Source: UBA11524 sp964464815 (GTDB lineage: Bacteria; Bacillota; Clostridia; Christensenellales; Aristaeellaceae). From it: a stretch of 50,205 bases of DNA. Where the stretch lies: NCBI GenBank assembly GCA_964464815.1, contig CAYXHF010000015.1, positions 1 through 50,205 of the forward strand. Direction: 5' to 3'. Below the pieces are notes generated by a model. It was not told the DNA's origin. It saw only the letters and a list, made by a program, of their open reading frames with translations, and did no database searches. This document shows, piece after piece, positions 1 through 7,374 of this stretch. Within the stretch, counting starts at the first letter, position 1. Each line of letters starts with the position of its first letter. The position numbers and the translations under genes are program-made.

Positions 1-23
1 AAAAAAGACGACCCCGAAGGTGT

Positions 24-100
24 CCAGTGGGCGACCGGAAAGCCCTCTGGTTCTAGCAAACAAAATCTAGCCGCAACGGAGAAAACCCGACTGGTTTTCT
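24..100. other. Two hairpins at the left edge
   Basis: Two stem-loops lie before any gene. One pairs CCAGtGGGC (24-32) with GCCCtCTGG (42-50). The other pairs AGAAAACC (80-87) with GGTTTTCT (93-100) around a 5-nt loop. They may be the 3' end or terminator of a transcript that lies left of the window. No convincing reading frame was seen between 1 and 457. Confidence 0.35.
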
Positions 101-196
101 GAAACCATGCTTGTTTCTTGCCATGAGGGAAGAAAGTTAGTTGCCGCGACTCTGCGAGCGCGTGCTTTGCGGGTCGGTGGAGAGGATTGAGTGCGT

Positions 197-288
197 TTTT
201 TGGGGTTGCACTTCTGGGGTTTTACCCCAGACCCCAGCAGGGCGCTGCCCTGCACCTGCGAAGGGTCTTCGACCCTCTCGACACCCGT
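197..288. repeat. Cluster of three palindromes (REP-like intergenic repeat)
   Basis: Three hairpins follow each other: CTGGGG/CCCCAG (214-219 and 225-230), GCAGGGC/GCCCTGC (237-243 and 247-253), and AAGGGTC/GACCCTC (261-267 and 271-277, one mismatch). Short GC-rich palindromes of this style are common, multi-copy intergenic elements in Clostridia; that copy number cannot be seen from one window. No coding function is inferred. Confidence 0.55.
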
Positions 289-394
289 TTCGCGATGGAG
301 TTGTTGGCTTTTTTGATGTTGCTTCCGCGTGGGGCGCTCTTTTTCCTTCTTTCTACCTTGGTTTTCCTCTTGTTGCCCCTTTTTCTTCCTTTCC

Positions 395-423
395 TTGACA
401 GTTTTCCTGCTTTCTGCTATCAT
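395..423 (+). promoter_or_regulatory. Promoter for the 458 gene
   Basis: TTGACA at 395-400 and TATCAT at 418-423 are separated by 17 bp. The start codon lies 34 bp after the -10 box, which leaves room for a short leader carrying the AAGGAG ribosome binding site at 444-449. Confidence 0.7.
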
Positions 424-457
424 GAAAGAAAAGCCTCACGTACAAGGAGCTGATCTC

Positions 458-952
458 ATGTTACTTTGGCTATCCGTTGCTATTATTGTCCTCCTCGTCA
501 TCCTTCTTCTCCTCCTCTATCGCCAAAGACGTCAGCATGCCCTCGAAGCACAAATGGTGCAACGCGCGCGAACCATGGCACTCTATCAGGCGCTCTACCC
601 TGTCCTCCAAACCGCCGAGCATTGCTGTGTCGACCGTGTCCTCATTCGCCGTGATGAAGTCCGTATCGTCCTCTTTAAGCCCATGAACCGCGTCTTCCGC
701 TTCGTCTTTGAGGAGCGTGGCTTCGATAAGGTCTCTAACCCGCAGGTTCTGAAGGTCCTGGCACTGGCCATTTCCTCTGATATGGAGCATTTGCGTGATA
801 GTAAATGCTATTCCTTTGATATGCGCCAGGATATGTCCTCCTCCGGCGAAAAGGTCGTTTGGTATGAATATAATATCACGCCACGCTATAAAGACATGCT
901 GACCAAGGCGTGGTATTCTCAGCCAAACGTCGAGGATGGGATTATTCGCTGA
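458..952 (+). CDS. Small membrane-anchored protein of unknown function
   Basis: 164 residues. The start at 458 was chosen over the in-frame upstream ATG at 329 because AAGGAG (444-449) stands 8 bp before it and a good promoter ends at 423. Residues 1-20 form one hydrophobic segment rich in Leu, Ile and Val, followed by an RQRRQ basic cluster, so the rest is predicted to be cytoplasmic. The soluble part is mixed alpha/beta with no recognised motif. It is followed at some distance by the DUF4867 gene on the same strand, and no terminator was seen between them. The family was not recognised and no function is proposed. Confidence 0.7.
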   Translation: MLLWLSVAIIVLLVILLLLLYRQRRQHALEAQMVQRARTMALYQALYPVLQTAEHCCVDRVLIRRDEVRIVLFKPMNRVFRFVFEERGFDKVSNPQVLKVLALAISSDMEHLRDSKCYSFDMRQDMSSSGEKVVWYEYNITPRYKDMLTKAWYSQPNVEDGIIR

Positions 953-1067
953 CAATTGGTGATGTTAGCAGGATTTTTGCAAAAAGATAGCGAATATATG
1001 ATGTTGAGAATCCTCTGTGCCACTGCGGCGGTATCGGAGGAACATGAAAAAATGGAGGCGTTTTCCA

Positions 1068-1700
1068 ATGGAGATTTTGTCCGTATACGATGCTGCATTT
1101 AAGCCCTATGGCCGTGTGGTGGAAGGCTACCCGACCGAGGATTTGGTGAAGGCGCTGGCGACCACGCCCTGCACCGACGGTGTGGTGTATCTGCCCCGCG
1201 TGGATGTGCTGCATCACGCAGCGCACGCCAACGAGATTGGCGAGGGTCTGTTCGGCGGCATGCCGTTCCAGTTCGGCTATTGCAATGGCCATAACACCAA
1301 GCTGAATTGCCTGGAATACCATCGTGATAGCGAATTCAACCTCGGCACGGAGGACTTCATCCTGCTCATCGCCACCCTGTCCGATCTGGAGGATGGCGTG
1401 CTGGATACCTCGAAGGTCAAGGCGTTCAAGGTGCCCGCCGGTGTGCTGGTGGAAGCCTATGCCACGACGCTGCACTACGCGCCCTGCCACGCTGATCCCG
1501 CGAAGGGCTTCCGCGTGCTGATTGCCCTGCCCGACCAGACGAACACCGACTTCCGTCCGGAAGGCGGCGCGAACAAGCTCGACAAGACGCTTTGGGCGCG
1601 CAACAAGTGGCTGCTGGCGCATGCGGATAGCAGCGAAGCCAAGCAGGGTGCGGCGGTTCTGCTGACCGGCGAGAACATCGACATCGCAAACGACCTGTAA
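1068..1700 (+). CDS. DUF4867 family protein
   Basis: 210 residues, matching the usual length of DUF4867 proteins. These are often found beside sugar-isomerase or tagatose-pathway genes, but their activity is unknown to me. The segment from YCNGHNTKLN to EYHRDSE has spaced His and Glu residues like a metal-binding cupin motif, and a later LHYAPCH segment could supply another ligand; a sugar-isomerase-like cupin is an inference only. Start: GGAGG at 1054-1058 is 9 bp before the ATG at 1068. An in-frame ATG at 1044 has GGAGG only 3 bp upstream and is less likely. It converges on the ABC exporter and shares a bidirectional terminator with it. Confidence 0.8.
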   Translation: MEILSVYDAAFKPYGRVVEGYPTEDLVKALATTPCTDGVVYLPRVDVLHHAAHANEIGEGLFGGMPFQFGYCNGHNTKLNCLEYHRDSEFNLGTEDFILLIATLSDLEDGVLDTSKVKAFKVPAGVLVEAYATTLHYAPCHADPAKGFRVLIALPDQTNTDFRPEGGANKLDKTLWARNKWLLAHADSSEAKQGAAVLLTGENIDIANDL

Positions 1701-1717
1701 TTTCAATTCATTTGCAT

Positions 1718-1770
1718 AAAAAAGCATCGTCCTGCTTCCCCATGCTGAGGAAACAGGACGATGTTTTTTT
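1718..1770. terminator. Bidirectional rho-independent terminator
   Basis: CATCGTCCTG (1725-1734) pairs with CAGGACGATG (1754-1763), with an inner TTCC/GGAA stem. Seven T follow on the right and six A precede on the left, so it can end both the DUF4867 transcript and the minus-strand exporter operon. Confidence 0.9.
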
Positions 1771-1777
1771 GCGAAAA

Positions 1778-3688
1778 TTATTCCGTGATTGCGTTGCCGG
1801 TATAGAGCGTGTAGTACTTGCCACGCTGCGCAATCAGCTGGTCGTGCGTGCCGCGCTCGATAATGCGGCCCTGCTCCAGGACCATGATGCAGTTGGAGTC
1901 CTTGACGGTGGAGAGGCGGTGCGCGATGACAAACGTCGTGCGGCCCTTCATCAGGGCGTCCATGCCGCGCTGCACCAGCGTTTCCGTGCGCGTGTCGATG
2001 GAGGAGGTTGCCTCGTCCAGAATCAGTGCAGGCGGATCTGCCACAGCGGCGCGGGCGATGGACAGCAGCTGACGCTGACCCTGCGACAGGTTCGCGCCGT
2101 CGCCCGTCAGCATCGTGTTGTAGCCTTCCGGCAGCTTGCGGATGAACTCGTCCGCGTTGGCCAGCTTGGCTGCGCTGATGCATTCCTCATCCGTTGCGTC
2201 CAGACGGCCGTAGCGGATGTTATCCAGCACCGTGCCGGTGAACAGGTGCGTATCCTGAAGCACCATGCCCAGCGAGCGGCGAAGATCGTCCTTGCGAATC
2301 TTGTTGATGTTGATATCGTCGTAGCGAATCTTGCCGTCCTGAATGTCGTAGAAGCGGTTGATCAGGTTCGTGATGGTCGTCTTGCCAGCGCCCGTACCGC
2401 CGACGAAGGCGATTTTCTGACCCGGCATGGCGTACATGGTGATGTTGTGCAGCACCGTCTTTTCCGGCGTGTAGCCAAAGTCCACATCGTCGAAGGTGAC
2501 GCCACCCGTCAGCTTGCGATAGCTGACCGTGCCGTCGGCGCTGTGCGGATGCTTCCACGCCCACAGGCCGGTGCGCTCCTCGGTTTCCGTGATGCTGCCA
2601 TCGGGCAGCTCCTTGGCATTGACCAGCTCCACATAGCCTTCATCGGCCTCCGGCTCTGCATCCAGCAGGGCGAAAACACGCTGTGCGCCAGCCAGCGCCA
2701 TGATGATGGAGTTCAGCTGCTGCGTAATCTGGGAAATCGGCTGGGTGAAGTTGCGATTCAGCGTCAGAAAGGACACCAGACGGCCGGTAGACATCATCAC
2801 GTTGTTCGTGGCAATGGCCAGCGCAGAGCCAACCATGGCGCAAATCACGTAGGAGATGTGACCCAGATTGTTGTTAATCGGGCCAACGGTGTTCGCCCAG
2901 CGGTTTGCCTCATTGGCGGAGTAGCGCAGCTGTTCGTTCAGCTCCTTGAACTCCTCAATGGCCTTTTCCTCGTGGCAGAAGACCTTGACGACCTTCTGGC
3001 CGGTCATCATTTCCTCGATATAGCCGTTGACGCGACCCAGATTATCCTGCTGGGCGGCGAAGTGCTTACCGGAGAGCTTTGCGAGCTTGGCCGACGCCAC
3101 CATCTGGAAGGACAGCAGCAAAATCGCCAGCAGCGTCATCACCAGCGAGTTGTTCACCATGGCGATGAACACCATCGTGACGGAAATCACGCTGTTGATG
3201 ATTTCGGGAATGCTCTGGCTGATCAGCTGGCGCAGCGTGTCCACGTCGTTGGTGTAGATGGACATGATATCGCCATGAGAATGCGTGTCGAAGTAGCTGA
3301 TTGGCAGGGACTGCATGTGCGTGAACAGGTCAATGCGGATGCGCAGCATCGTGCCCTGACCAACCTGCACCATCAGGCGCTGACGGACATAGCTGGCAAT
3401 GACGCCGCAGCACAGCACCGCCGCCAGCGGCAGCATCGCGCGGCCCAAATCCGCCATGGTCTTTTCGCCATTGAGGATGCCCGCGATATACACGTCAATC
3501 AGCTCACTGGTGAAGGTCGTTGCGCGCACCGTTGCGTAGGACGTGACGCCAATGCAGGCAATCACGGCCACAAAATGCCACAAATACTGCCGGAACACAA
3601 TTTTCATCAGGCGCTTCAGGATATGACCCTGTCCCTTCATGGACATGCGGGGCATCGGTGCGCCTCTGCGGCGAGGGCCTCCCATCAT
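1778..3688 (-). CDS. ABC exporter half-transporter, canonical Walker B subunit
   Basis: 636 residues: an N-terminal six-helix exporter domain (roughly 30-340) and a C-terminal nucleotide-binding domain. Walker A GGTGAGKTT is near 430-438, the signature reads LSQGQ (about 534-538) instead of LSGGQ, Walker B is LILDEATSS (catalytic Glu about 559), and the switch His is present in VIAHRLS. A degenerate LSQGQ with an intact Walker B is the pattern of the TM288-type subunit of heterodimeric exporters; the upstream gene carries the complementary defects. Its start overlaps the upstream stop in an ATGA, so the two are translationally coupled. About 45 extra residues lie between the membrane domain and the NBD. 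Substrate is unknown; drug or peptide export is usual for this family. Confidence 0.92.
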   Translation of the reverse strand: MMGGPRRRGAPMPRMSMKGQGHILKRLMKIVFRQYLWHFVAVIACIGVTSYATVRATTFTSELIDVYIAGILNGEKTMADLGRAMLPLAAVLCCGVIASYVRQRLMVQVGQGTMLRIRIDLFTHMQSLPISYFDTHSHGDIMSIYTNDVDTLRQLISQSIPEIINSVISVTMVFIAMVNNSLVMTLLAILLLSFQMVASAKLAKLSGKHFAAQQDNLGRVNGYIEEMMTGQKVVKVFCHEEKAIEEFKELNEQLRYSANEANRWANTVGPINNNLGHISYVICAMVGSALAIATNNVMMSTGRLVSFLTLNRNFTQPISQITQQLNSIIMALAGAQRVFALLDAEPEADEGYVELVNAKELPDGSITETEERTGLWAWKHPHSADGTVSYRKLTGGVTFDDVDFGYTPEKTVLHNITMYAMPGQKIAFVGGTGAGKTTITNLINRFYDIQDGKIRYDDININKIRKDDLRRSLGMVLQDTHLFTGTVLDNIRYGRLDATDEECISAAKLANADEFIRKLPEGYNTMLTGDGANLSQGQRQLLSIARAAVADPPALILDEATSSIDTRTETLVQRGMDALMKGRTTFVIAHRLSTVKDSNCIMVLEQGRIIERGTHDQLIAQRGKYYTLYTGNAITE

Positions 3689-5454
3689 TGTGCGTCGCCT
3701 CCCTTCTGCTGGTCGGGGCTGTCGAAGTCGCCACCGCCAGACGTCTGCGTTTCGTAGATTTCGCGATACAGGTCGGATTGCTTCATCAGATTCTCATGCG
3801 TATCGAATGCGGCAATCTTGCCATTTTCCATAACGATGATGCGGTCGGCATCCTGCACGGACGCCACGCGCTGGGCAATGATAATCTTGGTCGTTCCCGG
3901 AATGCGCTGGGCGAAGGCGCGGCGAATCTTGGCATCCGTCGCCGTGTCCACTGCGGATGTGGAGTCGTCCAGAATCAGCACGCGCGGCTTTTTCAGCAGC
4001 GCACGCGCGATACACAGGCGCTGCTTCTGACCGCCGGAGACGTTCGCGCCGCCCTGCTCGATGTGCGTGTCGTAGCCATCGGGCATGCGGTCGATGAATT
4101 CATCCGCACATGCCTGTGCACAGACTTCCTTGCACTCCTCCAGGGTTGCATGCTCGTTGCCCCAACGCAGGTTGTCCAGAATCGAGCCGGAGAACAGCAC
4201 GTTCTTCTGCAAGACCACGGCCACCTGATTGCGCAGCGCTTCCATATCATATTCGCGCACGTCCACGCCACCCACGCGTACCGTACCTTCCGTCGCGTCG
4301 TAGAGGCGCGAAATCAGGTTGACCAGCGAGGATTTGCCACAGCCCGTGCCGCCGATGATACCAATCGTCTCACCGGAATGGATGTGCAGGTCAATATCCG
4401 TCAGGATCGGGTCGCCATTGCCCTTTTCGTGATACTTGAACATCACGTGGTCGAAGTCGATGCTGCCGTCCTTGACTTCCTCCAGCGGATTTTCCGGATT
4501 TTGCAGGGAAGGCTCTTCCTTCAGCACCTCGACAATACGGCGGGCAGACGCGGCCGACATCGTCAGCATGACGAAAATCATCGACAGCATCATCAGGCTG
4601 GACAGCACGTTCATCACATAGGTGAACAGCGCCGACAGGTCGCCAACCTGCAAGGAGGAATTCGTGACCATGGATGCGCCCAGCCAGCTCAGCAGCAGCA
4701 TGCAGGTATACACCGTGGTCATCATGACCGGGTTGTTCAGCGCGATGATGTTTTCCGCCTTGACGAACAGGTTGCGGACGTTCGTGGCGGCCTTCTTGAA
4801 CTTCGTGTTCTCGTAGTCCTCACGCACAAAGGCCTTGACCACGCGAATGGCGCTGACGTTCTCCTGCACGGATGCGTTCAGGTCGTCATACTTGTGGAAC
4901 ACCTGGTCGAACAGATGCGTCGCGCGCTTGATAATGAACATCAGCACCGTACCCAGCACCAGCACCGCCGCCAGGAACACCAGGGAGAGCTTCCAGCTCT
5001 TCACAAAGCAGGCGCACATGGAGAAAATCAGCGTCAGCGGCGCGCGCACGGCAATGCGCGTAATCATCTGGAACGCATTCTGGACGTTGGTGACGTCCGT
5101 GGTCATGCGCGTGACCAGACCAGCGGTGGAGAATTTATCAATATTGGCAAAAGAGTAGCGCTGGATGCTCTCATACATCGCATCGCGCACATTAGCGGCA
5201 AAGCCCGTCGAGGCACGCGATGCCGTATGGGCGCAAATCGTACCAAAGATCAGCGACAGCATCGCCATGGCCATCATGATGATGCCGTATTTGAGAATGG
5301 CACTCTGATTATTCATCTGAATGCCCTGATTAATCAGCTCGGCCATCGCCATGGGAATCAGCACTTCCATCACGACTTCCAGCGCCGCAAAAAGGGGCGT
5401 CAGTAGCGCCGGCTTCTTGTACTGCTTGACCTGAGCGGCCAGTGTTTTCAGCAT
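3685..5454 (-). CDS. ABC exporter half-transporter, degenerate-site subunit
   Basis: 589 residues with exporter membrane helices followed by an NBD. Walker A reads GGTGCGKSS and the signature SGGQ is canonical. Walker B ends LILDD (about 493-497), so the catalytic Glu is Asp, and the switch region reads IIIAQR with Gln in place of His. These are the hallmarks of the TM287-type subunit, so the two proteins should form one heterodimer with one degenerate and one active ATP site. The start at 5454 is preceded by AAAGGGA; a longer frame to 5520 would run into the marR coding end. The stop of marR is 4 bp upstream, so marR and both ABC genes form one operon. Confidence 0.92.
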   Translation of the reverse strand: MLKTLAAQVKQYKKPALLTPLFAALEVVMEVLIPMAMAELINQGIQMNNQSAILKYGIIMMAMAMLSLIFGTICAHTASRASTGFAANVRDAMYESIQRYSFANIDKFSTAGLVTRMTTDVTNVQNAFQMITRIAVRAPLTLIFSMCACFVKSWKLSLVFLAAVLVLGTVLMFIIKRATHLFDQVFHKYDDLNASVQENVSAIRVVKAFVREDYENTKFKKAATNVRNLFVKAENIIALNNPVMMTTVYTCMLLLSWLGASMVTNSSLQVGDLSALFTYVMNVLSSLMMLSMIFVMLTMSAASARRIVEVLKEEPSLQNPENPLEEVKDGSIDFDHVMFKYHEKGNGDPILTDIDLHIHSGETIGIIGGTGCGKSSLVNLISRLYDATEGTVRVGGVDVREYDMEALRNQVAVVLQKNVLFSGSILDNLRWGNEHATLEECKEVCAQACADEFIDRMPDGYDTHIEQGGANVSGGQKQRLCIARALLKKPRVLILDDSTSAVDTATDAKIRRAFAQRIPGTTKIIIAQRVASVQDADRIIVMENGKIAAFDTHENLMKQSDLYREIYETQTSGGGDFDSPDQQKGGDAQ

Positions 5455-5458
5455 GGAA

Positions 5459-5944
5459 TCATCCCTTTCTCTTTTCTGCACACGGTGGCGGATCAGACAG
5501 TGTTTCCTCCGCATCCTCATGCAGATTTTCGTATACCTTTTGCAGGCAGGAAAGCAGCATCTCCTGTTCCTGCTCCGTCAGCCCGGCACAGAGCCGTGCC
5601 TCCGAATTCCGCATATCCTGATGGCAGGTTTCGCGCATGGCCGCACCCTCCGGTGTCAGCCGCACGTGTTTGATGCGCCTGTCCTCCGGCGCAGTGTAGC
5701 CTTCCACCAGCCCCTTTTTTTCCAGCCGCGTCACCAGTCCTGCCACGGTGGATTGCGCGCAGGCAAAAATGGTTTCCAGCTCCTTGAGCGTGAGCGTTTG
5801 CTCCGGCGCATCCGACAGGCAGAACAGCAAATGACTCTGCTGCATCGTCAGGTTATGGGACTGCACATTCCGGCACGCCTCCCGCGCCAGTGCATTGTCA
5901 ATGCGTTTGATGTACCAGCCATAGCCTTTCATTCTTCGGGACAT
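5459..5944 (-). CDS. MarR family transcriptional regulator
   Basis: 161 residues with the MarR winged-helix plan: a helix with SHNLTMQQSHLLFCL, recognition region around LKELETIFACAQSTVAGLVTRLEKKGL, and wing YTAPEDRRIKHVRLT with the usual DRR. Start 5944 was chosen because AAGGAGGT stands 6 bp before it; upstream codons lie inside the promoter. It is the first gene of the exporter operon, so it most likely represses its own operon and is released by an exporter substrate, as is typical for MarR-pump pairs. The palindrome over the promoter is the likely operator. Confidence 0.9.
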   Translation of the reverse strand: MSRRMKGYGWYIKRIDNALAREACRNVQSHNLTMQQSHLLFCLSDAPEQTLTLKELETIFACAQSTVAGLVTRLEKKGLVEGYTAPEDRRIKHVRLTPEGAAMRETCHQDMRNSEARLCAGLTEQEQEMLLSCLQKVYENLHEDAEETLSDPPPCAEKRKG

Positions 5945-5983
5945 GGGGACACCTCCTTTCCCATTTGTCCGTTTGACTGTTGC

Positions 5984-6029
5984 ATTATAGCAAATCAATC
6001 GCATGATGTCAATAGCACGCGATTGATTT
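5984..6029 (-). promoter_or_regulatory. Consensus promoter with MarR-type operator palindrome
   Basis: On the minus strand TTGACA (6007-6012) and TATAAT (5984-5989) are 17 bp apart, a perfect match to the vegetative consensus. An 11-bp perfect inverted repeat, AAATCAATCGC (5992-6002) and GCGATTGATTT (6019-6029) with a 16-bp spacer, places one arm between the -10 and -35 boxes and the other just upstream of -35. The placement suits direct repression by the product of the first gene. Operator identity is inferred; the palindrome and boxes are seen. Confidence 0.85.
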
Positions 6030-6128
6030 TTCATCTGTCCTTCACACAACTTTTTTAGTTGCTATTTTATCAACATTTCAACTTGTCTGATTGCCCATTT
6101 TCTTTTGCCATTCCGTGCATGTTGGCGG

Positions 6129-6150
6129 TGCAAAAACGCGAATTTTTGCA
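6129..6150. other. Palindrome in repeat-rich intergenic DNA
   Basis: TGCAAAAA (6129-6136) and TTTTTGCA (6143-6150) are a perfect inverted repeat around CGCGAA. There is no run of T outside the stem, so a terminator is not clear. It stands in a stretch of about 870 bp (6030-6902) in which no convincing intact gene was found. Confidence 0.4.
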
Positions 6151-6209
6151 GGAAAATTGTTTGCCCTAAATTGGCAATTCACGCCAGAATTGGGGTGTTC
6201 ATGCAAATT

Positions 6210-6302
6210 GTGCGTGTTCTGCACGTTCCGAACGGAAAATGTGCGTGTTTTGCGCATTTAAAAGGCGAAATATGCGTGTTTTGCACGTGACTTTTGGTCC
6301 AT
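6210..6302 (+). repeat. Three tandem copies of a 31-bp repeat
   Basis: Units at 6210-6240, 6241-6271 and 6272-6302 share the core TGCGTGTTyTGC followed by more variable sequence ending in AAAAT or similar. The period of 31 is not a multiple of three, so the short frame running through it is unlikely to be a protein gene. Function unknown. Confidence 0.6.
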
Positions 6303-6309
6303 TTGCCAC

Positions 6310-6476
6310 TATAATAAAGGTATACCAAGCAGAAAGGAGGAGCAATAACCGTTTACTTGGGTTGGATACTTGCCGCATTTCCTGCTGGATTTCTTCTGGC
6401 TAGGCACCTGGAAATTGCACCTTCTTCCCTGCGGAAGCAGATGATGCAAGTTTGTTCCTTTAAGGCCCTTTCCTAA
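6310..6476 (+). pseudogene. Possible remnant of a small membrane-protein gene lacking ATG
   Basis: A TATAAT box (6310-6315), a strong AAAGGAGG (6333-6340) and then, 4 bp on, an ATA codon (6345) instead of ATG open a 43-codon frame ending at 6476. The first residues after the start, VYLGWILAAFPAGFLLA, look like a membrane segment. The simplest reading is a gene whose start codon was lost, or a chance frame. It could also use the TTG at 6357, which is too far from the ribosome binding site. Low confidence. Confidence 0.2.
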
Positions 6477-6480
6477 GGTG

Positions 6481-6821
6481 TACAAAAGCATGTACTTTAC
6501 AGAAGCTTCCCGATATACAAAAGCTGATTGCACCATAACCGTGCCCTGAAATACAAAAGATTTCCCTTTCCGGCTTGCCCTTGCGGGTGAGCCAGCCATA
6601 CAAAAGCCAGTCCTTTTCCTTCCGGAAAGAACACTGCATCACGAAAGCAACTNNNNNNNNNNNNNNNNNNNNNNNNNNNNNNNNNNNNNNNNNNNNNNNN
6701 NNNNNNNNNNNNNNNNNNNNNNNNNNNNNNNNNNNNNNNNNNNNNNNNNNNNATACAAAAGCCAGTCCTTTTCCTTCCGGAAAGAACACTGCATCACGAA
6801 AGCAACTTGGCGTACAAAAGC
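6481..6821 (+). repeat. Interspersed TACAAAAGC repeats with hairpin-forming spacers
   Basis: The nonamer TACAAAAG(C/A) occurs at 6481, 6516, 6552, 6599, 6754 and 6813. Intervals are 35, 36, 47, 155 (across the N gap) and 59 bp. Spacers hold small hairpins, for example GCAC/GTGC near 6530-6545, GGCT/AGCC near 6571-6596, and TTTCC/GGAAA near 6613-6628. A 55-bp block is identical on both sides of the gap (6598-6652 and 6753-6807), so the array contains at least one longer duplicated unit. Units vary too much in length for a CRISPR array. No gene is assigned. Confidence 0.6.
6653..6752. other. Assembly gap of 100 N in a tandem repeat
   Basis: Exactly 100 N with the same 55 bp on each side. The round number indicates a placeholder of unknown real length; the repeat is the likely reason the assembler stopped. 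Confidence 0.95.
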
Positions 6822-6892
6822 TCAGAAACCACAAACTGCTTTTCTCCCCATTTACACCACCACAAGGGATGCGTATGGGGCGAAAAGAATAC

Positions 6893-6920
6893 TTGACGAC
6901 GTATGGAAGATGAATACGAT
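6893..6920 (+). promoter_or_regulatory. Possible promoter for the zinc-ribbon gene
   Basis: TTGACG (6893-6898) and TACGAT (6915-6920) are 16 bp apart. The preferred start codon at 6933 would then be very close to the transcript start, so the mRNA would be nearly leaderless; this weakens the call. Confidence 0.35.
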
Positions 6921-6932
6921 GGGGGTTTTTTT

Positions 6933-7289
6933 ATGATCATTGCGGGTATCATCGTCTTGGTAATCAACTACCACCTTGCTAAGCTGGCAAAGAACATTGC
7001 TGCTGATAAGGGATACTCTGGCTCAAAATGGACCGTTATCTGCTTTTTCTGTGGCATCATCGGCTACATTCTGGTGGCCGCACTTCCCGACCTCCAGCTT
7101 CGATACGCTATCAGCGACCTGACAAAAGCTATTCAAAATAGCGGTTCTGCCACTAGCAGTGCTGGTACATCCGCTCCGAAACCTTTTGTTCCTGCCACTA
7201 GCAGTGCTGGTTCTTGGCTTTGTAAGGCTTGCGGAACAAAGAACCCCGCCGGTACTCTTTTCTGCAAATACTGTGGCGAATACCGTTAA
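6933..7289 (+). CDS. Small membrane protein with C-terminal zinc ribbon
   Basis: 118 residues. Two hydrophobic segments (about 1-14 and 33-50) flank a short amphipathic stretch with KGYSGSKW, a layout shared by many small clostridial membrane proteins. A low-complexity Ser/Ala/Pro linker contains a duplicated ATSSAG, also visible as a DNA direct repeat. The C-terminus has two Cys pairs, CKAC and CKYC, 13 residues apart, a zinc-ribbon pattern. The start is uncertain: 6933 begins the hydrophobic segment but lacks a good ribosome binding site, and an in-frame ATG lies at 6903. Function unknown. Confidence 0.65.
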   Translation: MIIAGIIVLVINYHLAKLAKNIAADKGYSGSKWTVICFFCGIIGYILVAALPDLQLRYAISDLTKAIQNSGSATSSAGTSAPKPFVPATSSAGSWLCKACGTKNPAGTLFCKYCGEYR

Positions 7290-7313
7290 TTTCCCAACCC
7301 GCAATCACATATC

Positions 7314-7362
7314 AAAACACCCGTCCTGCGCAACATTTGGTTGCAACAGAACGGGTGTTTTT
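7314..7362. terminator. Bidirectional terminator
   Basis: AAAACACCCGT (7314-7324) pairs with ACGGGTGTTTT (7351-7361); an inner GCAAC/GTTGC stem caps it. It separates the convergent zinc-ribbon gene and MATE gene and has A and T tracts on the proper sides for both. Confidence 0.9.
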
Positions 7363-7374
7363 GGGTGCTTGTCC

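Noticed and set aside
67..423. Lys/Gln-rich frame on the minus strand near the left edge
   Set aside because: It crosses the palindrome cluster and the promoter for the 458 gene, and shows no protein-like composition.
1712..5406. Two long plus-strand frames opposite the ABC exporter genes
   Set aside because: They lack ribosome binding sites and recognisable motifs, and the minus strand holds complete ABC transporters.
6105..6290. 61-residue Cys-rich frame on the plus strand
   Set aside because: It runs through the 31-bp repeats, whose period breaks the reading frame between units, and has no ribosome binding site.
6481..6821. CRISPR array
   Set aside because: The repeat is only nine bases, spacers vary from 26 to 50 bases and contain hairpins, one longer block is duplicated, and there are no cas genes.
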